From Strigamia acuminata (lineage: Eukaryota > Arthropoda > Chilopoda > Geophilomorpha > Linotaeniidae), in NCBI GenBank assembly GCA_949358305.1, contig OX442314.1:19151060-19215059 (forward strand): a stretch of 64,000 bases of DNA. Direction: 5' to 3'. Below are positions 51,101 through 60,448 of this stretch, piece after piece; the stretch's first letter is position 1, and every line of letters begins with the position of its first letter. A model generated the notes under the pieces. It had not been told where the DNA came from. It was given only the letters and a program-made list of their open reading frames with translations, and searched no databases. Both the position numbers and the translations under genes were made by a program.

Positions 51101-52188
51101 GACCTTCAGCAGAGAAAATCGTTGAATGTATCTACGACGTGGCGTTACGTTACGGATTTCCACGTAAAATAATATCCGATAACGGACCCCAATTTATCTC
51201 GAAAATTTGGGGTAAGTTTTGTGAGAAATTCGGGATTGTGGCGTCACATACTTCGACCTACAATCCCAGAACAAATCCCGTTGAGCGACTCAACAGGGAC
51301 ATTAAATATGCACTAAGCATATTCACTGACATCCACAATAGGTGGGATGAATACTTGAGGGAGATCGCGTTCAGCATACGAACAACAGTCTCGAGGACGA
51401 GAGATTTTTCTCCGGCCTACCTCAACTTCGCCCGAGAGCTACGAGTGCCTTGGGACCCACGAGTGGCAGAGTCGGTAAATGTGGTGGACCCAGAGAAACC
51501 ACATGAGTATGTGTATAAATTGGAGCAAACAATTTCGAACACATACAAGCATATGATGGCGCACATTTTTAACATGCGCGACCGCATTTTACAAGATAAA
51601 AGCGGTGGAAAATTCGTGAATTTCGAGATCAATGATTTGGTGTGGAAAGATGCACACACCCTCTCAAATGCAGCGAGAGGAATCACCGCCAGCTTGGCCG
51701 ACAAGAGAGATGGTCCATATGTGATCATCGGCAAGCATGGCGGTAACGCGTATAAATTACGTAAGCTCGAGGACAATACCGAGCATAAGTCGATACAAGT
51801 ACGAGAGTTAACTCCGTACATTCCGGAATTCCCGCAAGAAATGTGGGCCAAGGGCCAAGTCAAGTCTAAAACTGACGGCCAAATCGTCGATATGTTCGCT
51901 GGCGAGTCGGAAAAAGCACCGCCAAGTGACAACGAGGAGTATTTCGACGCCCCTTCACCTCCGGTCAACGAGATCGTTGAATCCGTTCCGGATCCAATTT
52001 TGGTCGGGGGGGAAACAGGAGAAACTCCTGAAACAAACACAAAAAACACGGATAAAAAAGAAAACAATAATGAGGAGGTACAGACACAAAAAACAACAAA
52101 AAATATCGTACCTGCCTCGATCCGTAACCTGCGACCAAAAAGAGATAATCCGTTTATAAAAGGCGGAAAGGTCGTAGGAAAGAAGTAA
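48067..52188 (+). CDS. E3 pol polyprotein (protease, RT, RNase H, integrase)
   Basis: Open for 1,374 codons from the frameshift point. The first in-frame ATG is at 48118. Counting from that ATG: aspartic protease DSGAD at 99-103, RT with RLCIDYRPLN and catalytic YLDD at 444-447, RNase H with TDASRVGLGAAL, ELECLAVVWAIRKF and HTDHQALQWL, integrase HHCC (HGHPLASHAG ... CQRC) near 890-940, and catalytic Asp, Asp and Glu near 962, 1021 and 1056. A chromodomain is not evident. The tail has a GPYVIIGKHGGNAYKLRKL block and an acidic then basic end. All key residues are present and no stop interrupts the frame, so the enzyme set looks complete. Confidence 0.95.
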   Translation, partial: RVSAGGEEITSRPSAPFMKKKGFNKGFDKPPPVKEMGSDIANAQIQDRANNALQVITANAEAEAEEPNLLLEELPQVVEDTEEFRVFMCNVAVEYTNRLCMLPMTIEREKIMGLLDSGADRSFVSEDIVASLGLTDKIKGVNKNIRLKTANGMARPKGVILLTMEWLGGVEQHPFLVLPTCDRIFLLGLDLMASMEIQPNPITKSWNYIRNDKERPAIVVPPALVKEAADKTQWEKGLKKFVQDYDFKAFVTELQRDNVVETLVADAALELNEAAALRRVLLKYEGILSKKPGRTNRAIHEIKLTDNKPIRVAYKGMNPQKREIVQKMCQEMLDSGIVSEAQGEYATRVVLVMRPGSDPRLCIDYRPLNAVTEIDPIQMPSIESILRELSPFSWVTTMDLSKGYWQVEMRPEDKIKTAFYSPIGRLMFNVMPFGLVNAPSTFQRLIESVLGDILHQFVWAYLDDIVIASKTFEEHIEHIDQVLTRLAKAGLHVHPGKSKFCRKELAFLGYRIGVNGLAIGPEKIDAINRFPPPEDVKGVQRFMGMINFFGRLLPGLAEVAAPVTDLLKNENEFVWSNECNIAFNAIKRMLTEVGVMPLPDLNRPFILHTDASRVGLGAALLQTHVRDGVEQDLPCMFISRKLQGAEKNYNATELECLAVVWAIRKFRDYLEYTKFVVHTDHQALQWLMKLKEPAGRLARWQLELMACDLTIQYKPGKYNVVADALSRAPVSDPIDADDDGEDDSRIIYCPTSCHRWDLRKMNEIPTASPADVKFCGFWTRLYQPAADNYPNAKKEFKLERRINDPLLSAFHARVGKQMKSNPPTREEIIVQQKLDKKCQDRARFVLTGRYPPNLTRRQKRRYAHESIDYLLDDGLLVKHHPNHQDDLSESDTAVKVVIPASLIGRVLWLLHGHPLASHAGVSRTLYRATQLFHWTGMKKDIALFVHQCQRCQACKPRSKSPFETIFLGPYAPFDCLSVDVMGPKPVTGNKNAYIIVIMDVATRWPELYAVARPSAEKIVECIYDVALRYGFPRKIISDNGPQFISKIWGKFCEKFGIVASHTSTYNPRTNPVERLNRDIKYALSIFTDIHNRWDEYLREIAFSIRTTVSRTRDFSPAYLNFARELRVPWDPRVAESVNVVDPEKPHEYVYKLEQTISNTYKHMMAHIFNMRDRILQDKSGGKFVNFEINDLVWKDAHTLSNAARGITASLADKRDGPYVIIGKHGGNAYKLRKLEDNTEHKSIQVRELTPYIPEFPQEMWAKGQVKSKTDGQIVDMFAGESEKAPPSDNEEYFDAPSPPVNEIVESVPDPILVGGETGETPETNTKNTDKKENNNEEVQTQKTTKNIVPASIRNLRPKRDNPFIKGGKVVGKK

Positions 52189-52665
52189 AATAAATTACGA
52201 GTCGATGGCGGCACTAAAAATAAATTCTAATCGACCGATAGTGCAAGCCATCACGTTGCGAGACTCGAAGAAAATTCCGCTAAGTCCAACAAAGCGGATA
52301 TCGGTCGAATTCACGTCACAAGATGGCGTGGAAGCGCGGGACCCAAAGCAAAATTATCGGCACGGGTCGGATACCGCGTGCAAAAGACCCCGTAGCAGCA
52401 ATCGCGCACGGGAGTGAAAACAAAGGAGACCCGTAGCGTAACATGCGCACGGGTAGGTGCGCACTAGTCTCAAACACCCGGGTTCTGGAGTATATTACCC
52501 AGAATCCATCGCGATTACCTCGTGTTCACACGAACTTCCGCTTTTCACAGCTGATCGCTGCATTCGTGCGTGATCCTCGTTTTTAACGTTTTTATCGAGT
52601 TTTTTGAGATAGTTTTATCATCCTTTTTTCAATCGTGATTGAGCTTTTTGTGCGCGCTCCTCGCC
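52189..52665 (+). other. E3 spacer between pol and the leader exon, possible internal promoter
   Basis: GC- and CpG-rich in its second half. A short frame starts with ATG at 52205 (70 codons, basic) but shows no motif. The composition resembles a promoter/5' UTR more than an ordinary retroelement spacer. Confidence 0.35.
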
Positions 52666-52779
52666 ATGGACGAGGAAGAGAACGACGTGCTGGCCATAGA
52701 GCACGAGGACGAGGAAAACTGGGACCGCGATGTAAACCAAGTCCATCCCGATCAGGTAGAAGTCGGCATCGGCACATGA
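52666..52779 (+). CDS. Small acidic frame, possible leader exon of E3 ORF3
   Basis: 37 codons from an ATG in a strong context (CTCGCCATGG), encoding a very acidic peptide (starts MDEEENDVLA). Inside it CAG/GTAGAAGT at 52755/52756 resembles a splice donor and falls at a codon boundary after 30 codons. The acceptor before ORF3 (53606) would place the ORF3 ATG in the same frame. The unspliced version ends at TGA 52777-52779. Confidence 0.4.
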   Translation: MDEEENDVLAIEHEDEENWDRDVNQVHPDQVEVGIGT

Positions 52780-53586
52780 GAACTAGTTCCGTGCTGCTGA
52801 AGAAGAAATTTTGTTGACTAATACCTGACATGAGTGCTTTGCACTCACAATAGCGTATAATTAATTATTAACCGCGATCGCTCACACGATCGTATTTTTT
52901 CCTTGTTAATTTGTTTTCGGGGTGCGAGCGCAGACTTCACGTCGCCTCGCGTCTCGAAAATTCCTCATGACTTGAGTCACGAGCGAGACAATGGGCTCGA
53001 GCCATAAATAATTTTATGACAAGGGGAGAATATTCTGTAAAAGAATAATTTTCTCCACAAGTAATTTGACGCATCGAATTGATGCAACTTAACATTCGTA
53101 CGATGAATTTTTCGGTGTGTTGGATAAATTTAATTTGACTTTAACTTTTTTAAAAAAAAAAATTAGACAAAGTCCGACTTCGGAATAATTCTTTATTAGA
53201 TTTATTTATTTAATAAAATTTCGACAAGCACATTTATTGTGCAATTTTAGTAATAATTTACACCCGACGAATTCTCTTTACGAATGACGGATAATTATTA
53301 ATTTAATTATTAGTAATGTTCTAATTAACGTTAGAATTAATGTGAAGTAAAATCTGATGATAAAAATCCGGATTAAAGGCTCGATTCCGTCTCGCTGTGC
53401 GTTTTGGACATGAGACAGATTTTTTACGTGATGACTTCTTTTTTTTCTATCCGACGAGGGACAATTCGTCCTACGTTTGCACCGATAGACAGGAATCGGT
53501 CTCGACGGACGGCTGCACGTATCGGCAACGTCCCTCGAAACCAACCATTTATCTACGTATTTAAATATTAACTTTTTATTAATTGT
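52780..53586 (+). other. AT-rich spacer, possible intron before E3 ORF3
   Basis: No frame is supported. The stretch is markedly more AT-rich than pol and ORF3 on either side, as introns usually are. It ends in a pyrimidine-rich acceptor-like sequence. Confidence 0.4.
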
Positions 53587-53606
53587 TTATTTCTCCATCC
53601 TTCCAG
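53587..53606 (+). promoter_or_regulatory. Splice-acceptor-like sequence before E3 ORF3
   Basis: TATTTCTCCATCCTTCCAG runs directly into the ORF3 ATG at 53607. Candidate branch-point sequences (TTAAC, TTAATT) lie 20-40 nt upstream. It would let ORF3 be translated from a spliced subgenomic RNA, as env is in errantiviruses. Confidence 0.55.
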
Positions 53607-56333
53607 ATGGCACTACGTAAAACATGGGGACCATTAGACCCCGCTTGCATCGCTCGTGGCGGGATATTTCGAGGCGCGCTGCCCGAATTTTACCGACGAT
53701 GTTTCGGCGAGGACGCCGACCCTTGGCGCCTGCGAATACTACATTCCCGATGCATCGCCCGACGTTGGGTACGAGACTGTACGCTCCTGGACACGTTCCC
53801 GGAGGGGATGCGCGAAGGCATCGCCACAGAGTTAGCTCGTGACGAGGACCCGAAATCGCCAATTTTCCACCCCGGATTGTCAAGTCAGTACACTGGCACT
53901 CCGGCGGAGGAACACGTGCTGCATGCGTGGCGAGCAGCCGAGACAGAAGAGGCCCGTGAGGCCATCTATCAGCAGTATAGACAACAGCTGGTGGATACCG
54001 CTGCGGCAGTGGCCGAGCGCATCCTCCAAAACGAGGGGATGACCGCGGATGATATTCATCTGTGGTTTGAGAGGCTGCGATTGGGAGAGAGTACGCCCCA
54101 GTGGAGACCTCGGATGGGAATTTTAACGTCCCAGGCCGAGATGTGGCAGCTCCACCACCTGGGGATTTTGGGGCCCAAAAGCAGCTACCCGCGGAAGCGC
54201 AAGCGCTCCAAAGGCGCCGGGAACAGCCAGTCGCGTTCCCCGGTGACAACCAAGAAGCAGCGTGTCGCTCAAAACACGACTGAAAGCAACGAAGCTGGGC
54301 CATCCACTAGTACGGTGCGTGACCCTTCGCAGTATTCACGACCGCGAATTTTCGTAAACCGTCAGATTAAGGACGGTAAGGAGTACAAGGAGGTTTGGAT
54401 GTCTGGTGACGAAGAGCGAGTCTCTCGTCCCAGCACTTCTAGACGTCCGCTGACTCATCGCGAGCAGCGGAAAAAAGATCGCAAAGAGCGATACTTCGCG
54501 AGGTGCGAAGCTCGGGGCCGTCCCATCCCCGAACCCGCCTACGTCTCCAAGAGAGCGGGTCGACGAAGTGGTAGCCAGTCAGGTGAGCGAAGCGTCCCAG
54601 CGGCAGATGCGCGGGACCTTCGCGAGATTCTGACTCAGATGAAGCGGACGAAACTGACACGTTTCGATCCCGCGATGAAACACGCCAGGAAGATGGGTGT
54701 TGTCACCAACGGAAAGGTGACCCCACACGAGGTGGCAAGGTGGCTCGCAGACTACATAAATTCGCGACCGCGACCCGATGGCATGCCAACCGCCATCGTG
54801 CAGCCTTCGAGCTCCGAACAACATCTCCCGGCGCCCCAAGTCGCAATGACTGGGGTGCAGACGACGGAGACGCCACCGCCGCCGACCAAGACGCAGCCGC
54901 CTCCGGACCTGCCGCCACCGTCGTTGTTGAATTCGAGCGATCCGCCGGATTTACCCACCGACCGCTCAGTCCCTCTCCCCGTTGGACAGAGCATTATGCA
55001 GGAATGTCGAGCCAATTTGACCGACATTTACAGGCCGAGCCGACCCCGACCCGGTTCCTCGGCCCTGTTCTTCGAGAGGCGAGACGAAGAAGCGCGACTC
55101 GCGAGAGAAGCCGCCAACCCGACTATCTCCGAGCTCTCAGCGTTTCGCTTCGTGATGGAAGACCCAAGAGTTTCCGCACCCGCCTTGCGAGGTGTGGATC
55201 AAGCCCAGCGATATTTCATCGAATGGGCAACGGCGATGATGAGTAAGCTCTCGTGTGCCTTCACTGCGGATTCAGAGCGATCGAATCCAGTGAATCGTCG
55301 CAGCCTACAGCTATCATTGACCAAGGTCATGATGCAGCTGCTAACCCCAGCACTCTTCGGAGAAGGGCGTCAGGCGATGGCCGCATGGTCTGTCGTGGAC
55401 AGAGAGGGTGTACAGGTTCCCCGTGCACTCCTCGCAGAGTGGAGTTCCATTCTGCCCGACCCTGTGTTGACTCGGTACGAGCTAACCAGGGATGTGGTAA
55501 ACCCCGAATTCGAGGGGTACAAGTTGCGAAGCACGGCGTTTCGTTACACCTCCGCCACCTGGACAGCGGCGCCTACCCAACAACTGCGCGCCTTGACCAT
55601 CCAGACGGAAGAATCGGCAGAGGATGTAGACATGGTGATCTCGCCGACGAGCGGAGTTCCGATTCCGCCACCGATGCCTGCGGAGATATCCCCGCAAGGA
55701 CCCGCCCTGTTCGAAGTGGCGGGTAAACCAAAGCGCTTGCTGTGCCGAACGCCACCCGTCAGGTCCGTCGAGCAAACGAAGCCGACACCGCCCGGGACCT
55801 CACCGGCCCGAGCGGCGACATCAACGCAAGCAGTGATTCCCGCGGCCACCCAGAAGCCGAAGCCGGCACCACCTCCACCAGACTATTATGGGCGAATCAT
55901 CGACGAGTTTCCCCATCTTTCGATGACGACGGCGACCAGGAGGTTTATCCTCGCGCAGCGGGACAAAGGCAAATCGGTCTTCATCTGGCTTCACAACCAG
56001 ATCCGGAAGACTAAAGACCTCATCTTCCACCAGAGGTTGCTGAGAGCCCACCGTGCGCCAGTGACGCCAGCGGAAGCCAATGCCATCCGGCATACGAACA
56101 CCGGCTTCTCCGCCTACATCCCGAGCGTTTGGTTACACGAGAGGACGCGTGCCCCGCATGAGCCAGTTGACGGCCATGCATTATGTTTCATTACGGAGCA
56201 TGAGGACCCCCGTGATCGGTCCTCGGCGCTAGTAGGCGATCTACCCGCGCCACCCGGCACTCAACCGCCTGTCCCTGGAGTGAGTTACGCCCAGGTGACG
56301 GACTCAGTGTCGGGTCCCCCAGGAAAGAAGTGA
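53607..56333 (+). CDS. E3 ORF3, 908-residue protein of unknown family
   Basis: Intact frame after pol, from the ATG at 53607 (MALRKTWGPL). The N-terminal 190 residues look folded and rich in Arg, Trp and Glu. A bipartite basic cluster (PRKRKRSK near 195-203, KKQRV near 216) suggests nuclear import. A disordered Ser/Arg-rich part follows, then a proline-rich stretch (about 421-451), a second folded-looking part (about 505-660), a further Pro/Thr-rich linker and a last folded part (about 755-870). There is no signal peptide, membrane segment, furin-like site or cysteine pattern of an envelope protein. No CCHC, protease or polymerase motif is seen. The stop is followed within 40 nt by the polypurine tract. 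I do not recognise the family and assign no function. Confidence 0.85.
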   Translation: MALRKTWGPLDPACIARGGIFRGALPEFYRRCFGEDADPWRLRILHSRCIARRWVRDCTLLDTFPEGMREGIATELARDEDPKSPIFHPGLSSQYTGTPAEEHVLHAWRAAETEEAREAIYQQYRQQLVDTAAAVAERILQNEGMTADDIHLWFERLRLGESTPQWRPRMGILTSQAEMWQLHHLGILGPKSSYPRKRKRSKGAGNSQSRSPVTTKKQRVAQNTTESNEAGPSTSTVRDPSQYSRPRIFVNRQIKDGKEYKEVWMSGDEERVSRPSTSRRPLTHREQRKKDRKERYFARCEARGRPIPEPAYVSKRAGRRSGSQSGERSVPAADARDLREILTQMKRTKLTRFDPAMKHARKMGVVTNGKVTPHEVARWLADYINSRPRPDGMPTAIVQPSSSEQHLPAPQVAMTGVQTTETPPPPTKTQPPPDLPPPSLLNSSDPPDLPTDRSVPLPVGQSIMQECRANLTDIYRPSRPRPGSSALFFERRDEEARLAREAANPTISELSAFRFVMEDPRVSAPALRGVDQAQRYFIEWATAMMSKLSCAFTADSERSNPVNRRSLQLSLTKVMMQLLTPALFGEGRQAMAAWSVVDREGVQVPRALLAEWSSILPDPVLTRYELTRDVVNPEFEGYKLRSTAFRYTSATWTAAPTQQLRALTIQTEESAEDVDMVISPTSGVPIPPPMPAEISPQGPALFEVAGKPKRLLCRTPPVRSVEQTKPTPPGTSPARAATSTQAVIPAATQKPKPAPPPPDYYGRIIDEFPHLSMTTATRRFILAQRDKGKSVFIWLHNQIRKTKDLIFHQRLLRAHRAPVTPAEANAIRHTNTGFSAYIPSVWLHERTRAPHEPVDGHALCFITEHEDPRDRSSALVGDLPAPPGTQPPVPGVSYAQVTDSVSGPPGKK

Positions 56334-56356
56334 TCGCTCAGCCCCACGGTCTGAGC

Positions 56357-56369
56357 TCGGAGGGGGAAG
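56357..56369 (+). other. E3 polypurine tract
   Basis: CTCGGAGGGGGAAG lies directly before the 3' LTR, the expected place for the plus-strand primer. Confidence 0.75.
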
Positions 56370-57385
56370 TGTTGTGACCCGACTGGACCGGGGTCAACGA
56401 AGAGTTTCTCTCGTGACCTCGTTTCGGGTGTAAGGGGAGCCGCAAGCGCGTCTCCCTTCCCTCAGTGCATTGACATCTAGTCAATGGACAGGCGTCTGCC
56501 CTGAGGGAGTGGGGATGGCTCGTCCACCCCACCATTGGGTGATTCCGGTCACCTGTCAACCCCGCTTTGTGCAAAGGAATGTGCCTTGCACTGAGCGGGC
56601 AGAACCAACACAACCATCAAACGAGAAACACACGTAAACCCGTCGTCCTACAAGATCAGGCCCAAGTAAATATACTGGGATTGACCAAGGACAAAGGACA
56701 ATTTACCGTGAGTACGTTTGGTCAGTGTCAAACTCCGCAGAGTAACCTGCGAGATAAGATTACCACACTATTTTAGCACACCAGCTAGAAATAGTAAAAA
56801 CCACTCCAGTTTAGCGAGTTGTGCAGACAAACGGTCGCACAAGCCTAAACTGCAGTAAAACCACGACGAGCGTTCCCGCCGCTGTGTGACCGCCGGGAGC
56901 CAGAAGAGTCCGCCGCTGTGTGATCGCCGGACACCACACAAAAACCTAGACAACAGCCCGAAGTAAGCCTTTTAACTAAGCATTCACTCGCGCCCGACCA
57001 GCGTGAGCCCGAAGGACCAGCCAGAGACGAGCCGAGGACGCCATATTGCCACGCCGGCCCAAGACGACACCACGTTGCCACAACGAGGACGCCATCTTGG
57101 ACACGACCGAGACAACAGACGACCTCGCCGATTCCAGCCAGCTTTCATCATACCTTTACCTTTCCATTTCCCTTCACCCATTCCGATTTACCTTTTACCT
57201 ACCTTTCATATATATATATAAGATATATCTGTACATTGTCCCACAGAATAAATCTATATTATATTTTACCTTTTATATCTGTGTAATCATTTCTTTGGGT
57301 AAACCGCTTGAGACAAAGCGGTAGTGAGTTAGTCGAATTAAGTAATCAACCCACGAGTTAGCGACGGTTAGAGTTGAGCGCGACA
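56370..57385 (+). repeat. E3 3' LTR
   Basis: 1,016 bp, the same length as the 5' LTR. One substitution was noticed near the end. Confidence 0.94.
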
Positions 57386-57389
57386 ATGT

Positions 57390-58341
57390 TTATTATCAAC
57401 TACAAAATAAATTAGGGTTAAAACACAATTGCCGTCAAAGTTCGCCTTGCTGAGCAGAACAGTATCGCGCGTGCCCTAAATAACAGTGCGGTGAGAGACG
57501 GCACTGGTATTCAGGGGGATATAGCCCGCAGTTCTGCACAACAGAATTAATCACCCGAGATACTACTCATAAGTAGACTGCTTTGGCATCATCACCGAAG
57601 AGATATAACATTCCCAAACACATAGTGCTACTGGCGGTAACTGCATGTTCTGCTTTGGCACCATCAGGTGATGGAGACAATCTCTTGCAGTAACAGTGCT
57701 ACTGACGGTTACTAAATACTTTGGTATCACACGTGATTCTATTGTCCGACCACGAGGATACTTATGCGGGAGGCTTTCTCCTCGGCAAGACCGTTTGACG
57801 GAAACATGAATAGTCCGAACTTCGCCTTCAGTTGACGGGGGTTGCATGGCTCAGCAGAGCCATGCTATGCATGGTCCGGTAGGACCATGCCCTGAGTAAG
57901 AAACAGTTATTTGACATGCGGAACATACCAAATAACCAGAAATCAAGAACTAACTTAACTTCCTGTTGTCAGGGAGTTTTATACTCGGTGGGATTAGGTT
58001 CCACCAATCTCGTATCGCAGGAAGTGGATACGGAGATGCAAATTGGGATTATGCTAATCTTTTAGCATAAACCGGAACTGGATAGCGGGGACAGGAAATG
58101 GATACACAGAACGGAAACACATTCTGAAAATGGGTTTCGTGTCGCGTACCCGTGATAAAGCAAGAATACCTGCTTTATCTTATTGAATATTGATAATATA
58201 ACTTTATATTATCGATTTAGATTACATTTATTCGTAACAAACATAATAATATGTTTGTGAACTATTTCTGCGGAGAATAGGAAGTTCGAGGTTGAATTTG
58301 CCGCTAGTACTAGTGGCGCCATCTATTGCTAATTTGTCACA
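57390..58341 (-). repeat. E2 5' LTR, part after E3
   Basis: Continues from the ATGT target site to GTCACA. Compared with the 3' LTR it lacks about 10 bases near 57424 and about 11 near 57647, and has a few substitutions. The tandem hairpins recur at 57844-57890. Confidence 0.93.
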
Positions 58342-59747
58342 CTGTGAAACACACTTTGCCACTTTGCCACACTTTGCCCTGATTGGCTTACACTAATGAC
58401 GTCTTGTAAACGTCGTAACGTTCATACGACGTTCCTAACAAATGTCCTCTGGCGGTTAATATCACCAACAAATTCTCCTCGATTCACACTTAATTCATTT
58501 AATTATACTTTACATCAAGTAAATCAACATTCTGACTTCGATTTCTTTCAATCTACTCTCTCTCATTCGGATATTTCCCTGCATTCTTCTGCTGACCTCC
58601 AATCTCCGTAATACCTATCTGTACTTAATTTTTTCTGAGCAATTTTCCTCTCGTGGTTCGTTATCTCCTCGTGGCTGGTTTTCTCTTCGTGGTTCGTATT
58701 GAATTCGTATTGATTATTTACGTCTCTCGTGGATCGAATCACCGCTTTTACCTTTTCTTCCGTTTGCGTCCTCGTCGTATCGCTACTCGTCACTTTTCAT
58801 TTCTCCGTCGTCTTTTGTTCTCTCGCCGTCTGTTTTTCTTCCTTTTATCGTCGTTCGATCCCGTATCAATGACGTCTAAATTCGTGTCGTCTTTATTCGT
58901 TTTAAATGCTTCGGTATTCGTATTCGGTATTCTTGTCATCCGAATCGTCGTATTTCGAGTCGACGACGTTACCGATGGTTTTTTTAGTTACAACTATGCG
59001 TATCTATTATTAATCAATGGTTGAGATAAGGAATGGTGATCAAGCAAAAGATTGTAATTTTTGAAAATTAATTTTTAAATTAAATTCGAATTAATTCCCA
59101 AACTAACTTCTGGTTGGCAGATTTAACTAAACAAAATGCAGCTGACTTTTATTACTTTTGTAATGTACAGAAAGTAGAATTTATCGACAACTTTAATCTA
59201 AATGTGGTATCACAAATTCTTTCATAACGTAGTTGTAGTTGTAGTTGTAGACCTAACGTGCGCGAAATTCAAATTTTACTATTTTTGGTCTAAAAAAACC
59301 ATCGGTAACATCGTCGACTCGAAATACGACGATTCGGATGACAAGAAGCCAAGGTCGAATTTAATTTAATGAAAATAACCCGTGTATGTTCGAAACCAGC
59401 GACGACGGGCCTGACAAAACTTTAGAGTTTTAGAAAAATTTTGTAAAATATAAATAAGAAAGTTTCGCAGAAAATATAAAGGGATTTTTAATCCAGGAGC
59501 AAAATTATGTAAAAGTTATATACAGTACTTTGTTGAAGTCCTAGGATGAGAGACAACAATAAAAACTCAGATGTTATTGTTTTCCTGTAAATTATCAGGG
59601 GAGGTGACGGTAACATCACAACTATTAGTATTGGGAGATAAATTTGGAAAACCGTACAGGCCATAATTAAATCCCTTTAATTGCACAATAACTTTCCTCC
59701 TTCTAAGATTTTAGATTTTTTTGTAGAATTATATCTCCTAATTAAAA
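58342..59747. other. Spacer with a long inverted repeat, no supported gene
   Basis: Opposite strands are open over 58563-59024, but the frames lack ATG context or domains. The minus frame repeats Asn-His-Glu-Glu because of CTCGTGGTTCG repeats. A 57-nt inverted repeat is present (58930-58986 with 59291-59347), and GTAGTT repeats lie at 59229-59250. Confidence 0.5.
58930..59347. repeat. 57-nt inverted repeat with 304-nt loop
   Basis: 58930-58986 is the reverse complement of 59291-59347 with a single mismatch seen. Transcribed, it would form a long double-stranded stem. It could be a foldback remnant or the product of a local inverted duplication. Confidence 0.85.
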
Positions 59748-60048
59748 CAAATTGGCAATGTTCATGTCCTACACATTACAACATATTATTTTCACGATAT
59801 GCTGTGATTGGTCGAGAGATGTATTGAGATACATTAATGAAAATACTCGGTTCAGTCTATGTTCAGTCTACGTTGCTAAAACAAATAAGGTTAGGTTTGG
59901 GGAGAAAAAAAAAGATAAAACCTGGAAAAAACAGTTTTAGAAAAAGTGCGTTGAGGAAACAAATCGACATCAATAGATCTCAACCAATCACAGCGCGCCA
60001 ATTAAATAATACTGGTACTTCGTGTCGGATATGAACGTAGCCACTGCC
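59748..60048. mobile_element. Second, diverged copy of the MULE-like MITE
   Basis: The right end reversed reads GGCAGTGGCTACGTTCATAT, and the left end retains TTCATGTCC and TGCTGTGATTGGT. The interior (GCTAAAACAAATAAGGTTAGG) matches the reverse complement of the interior of the copy at 31976-32290, so it is inserted the other way round. TAATTAAAA at 59739-59747 and 60049-60057 fits a 9-bp duplication. It is more diverged than the LTR copy. Confidence 0.75.
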
Positions 60049-60057
60049 TAATTAAAA

Positions 60058-60448
60058 TCCTTAATACCGGTAATTAAAATCATTAATTATCCCAAGCAAA
60101 GTTTGCGGATCAAGAAGTGAAAGAAAAAAAAATTTATTAAAAACTTCTGCAGTAAAGTTATCATACAAGGTAAGAGTTTATGGAATTTAGACCCAGTAGA
60201 TTCTCATCCCAGTGAGAGTCCTAATAATTGTGACAATAATCTATGATTATACCTAGACTGCCAGGGTGTGATAATTCTATCATCCAATTAATACCATTTT
60301 CTTTATTTTTAAAAAATTGTCTTTTACATTCTATAAATAAAATAATAATTAATAGTATTGGAGTTGTAACACCAATGAGCACAGCATACCAGCAAACTGG
60401 CTCTGTTCAACTTCATTATTCAGGATTGGCAAAAATATATTTTTCTCT
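60058..60448. other. Flank of PPT2-like copy B
   Basis: Outside the segment shared with copy A. A minus-strand frame around 60440-60240 encodes a hydrophobic stretch (LIGVTTPILLIIILFIEC) followed by Lys/Asn-rich sequence. It could be a further decayed exon, but the evidence is weak. Confidence 0.3.

Larger units (their letters stand above)
43923..57385 (+). mobile_element. Ty3/gypsy LTR retrotransposon E3 (13,463 bp), intact
   Basis: Plus-strand element inserted in the E2 5' LTR in the opposite orientation. ATGT flanks both sides (43919-43922 and 57386-57389), and the other E2 LTR has ATGT once. The LTRs are 1,016 bp each. The only difference noticed is A/T near their 3' end (GAGTAGAGCG against GAGTTGAGCG), so the insertion is recent. 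gag (1,027 codons), pol and ORF3 (908 codons) are all open. gag and pol are linked by a -1 frameshift site. E3 may be, or recently was, active. Codon use is more GC-rich than in E1 and E2, pointing to a different lineage. Confidence 0.95.
31396..58341 (-). mobile_element. Ty3/gypsy LTR retrotransposon E2, interrupted by E3 and a MITE
   Basis: Minus-strand element with CTGT on both sides (31392-31395 and 58342-58345) as its target duplication. Removing E3 with its 4-bp duplication and the MITE with its 9-bp duplication leaves about 13.2 kb. Order on the minus strand: 5' LTR (split by E3), tRNA-Gln primer site, leader, gag, -1 frameshift site, pol, accessory ORF3, polypurine tract, 3' LTR. pol has one in-frame TAG and ORF3 one in-frame TGA. 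Gag and Pol are clear relatives of E1, but E2 retains a region of about 2.5 kb after pol that E1 lacks. Confidence 0.93.

Noticed and set aside
53587-54303. 238-codon minus-strand frame opposite E3 ORF3
   Set aside because: It is a shadow of the GC-rich sense frame, without motif or promoter, and other shadow frames occur throughout the same region.
53607-56333. E3 ORF3 as an envelope gene
   Set aside because: Its position fits, but there is no signal peptide, membrane anchor, cleavage site or cysteine-rich ectodomain.
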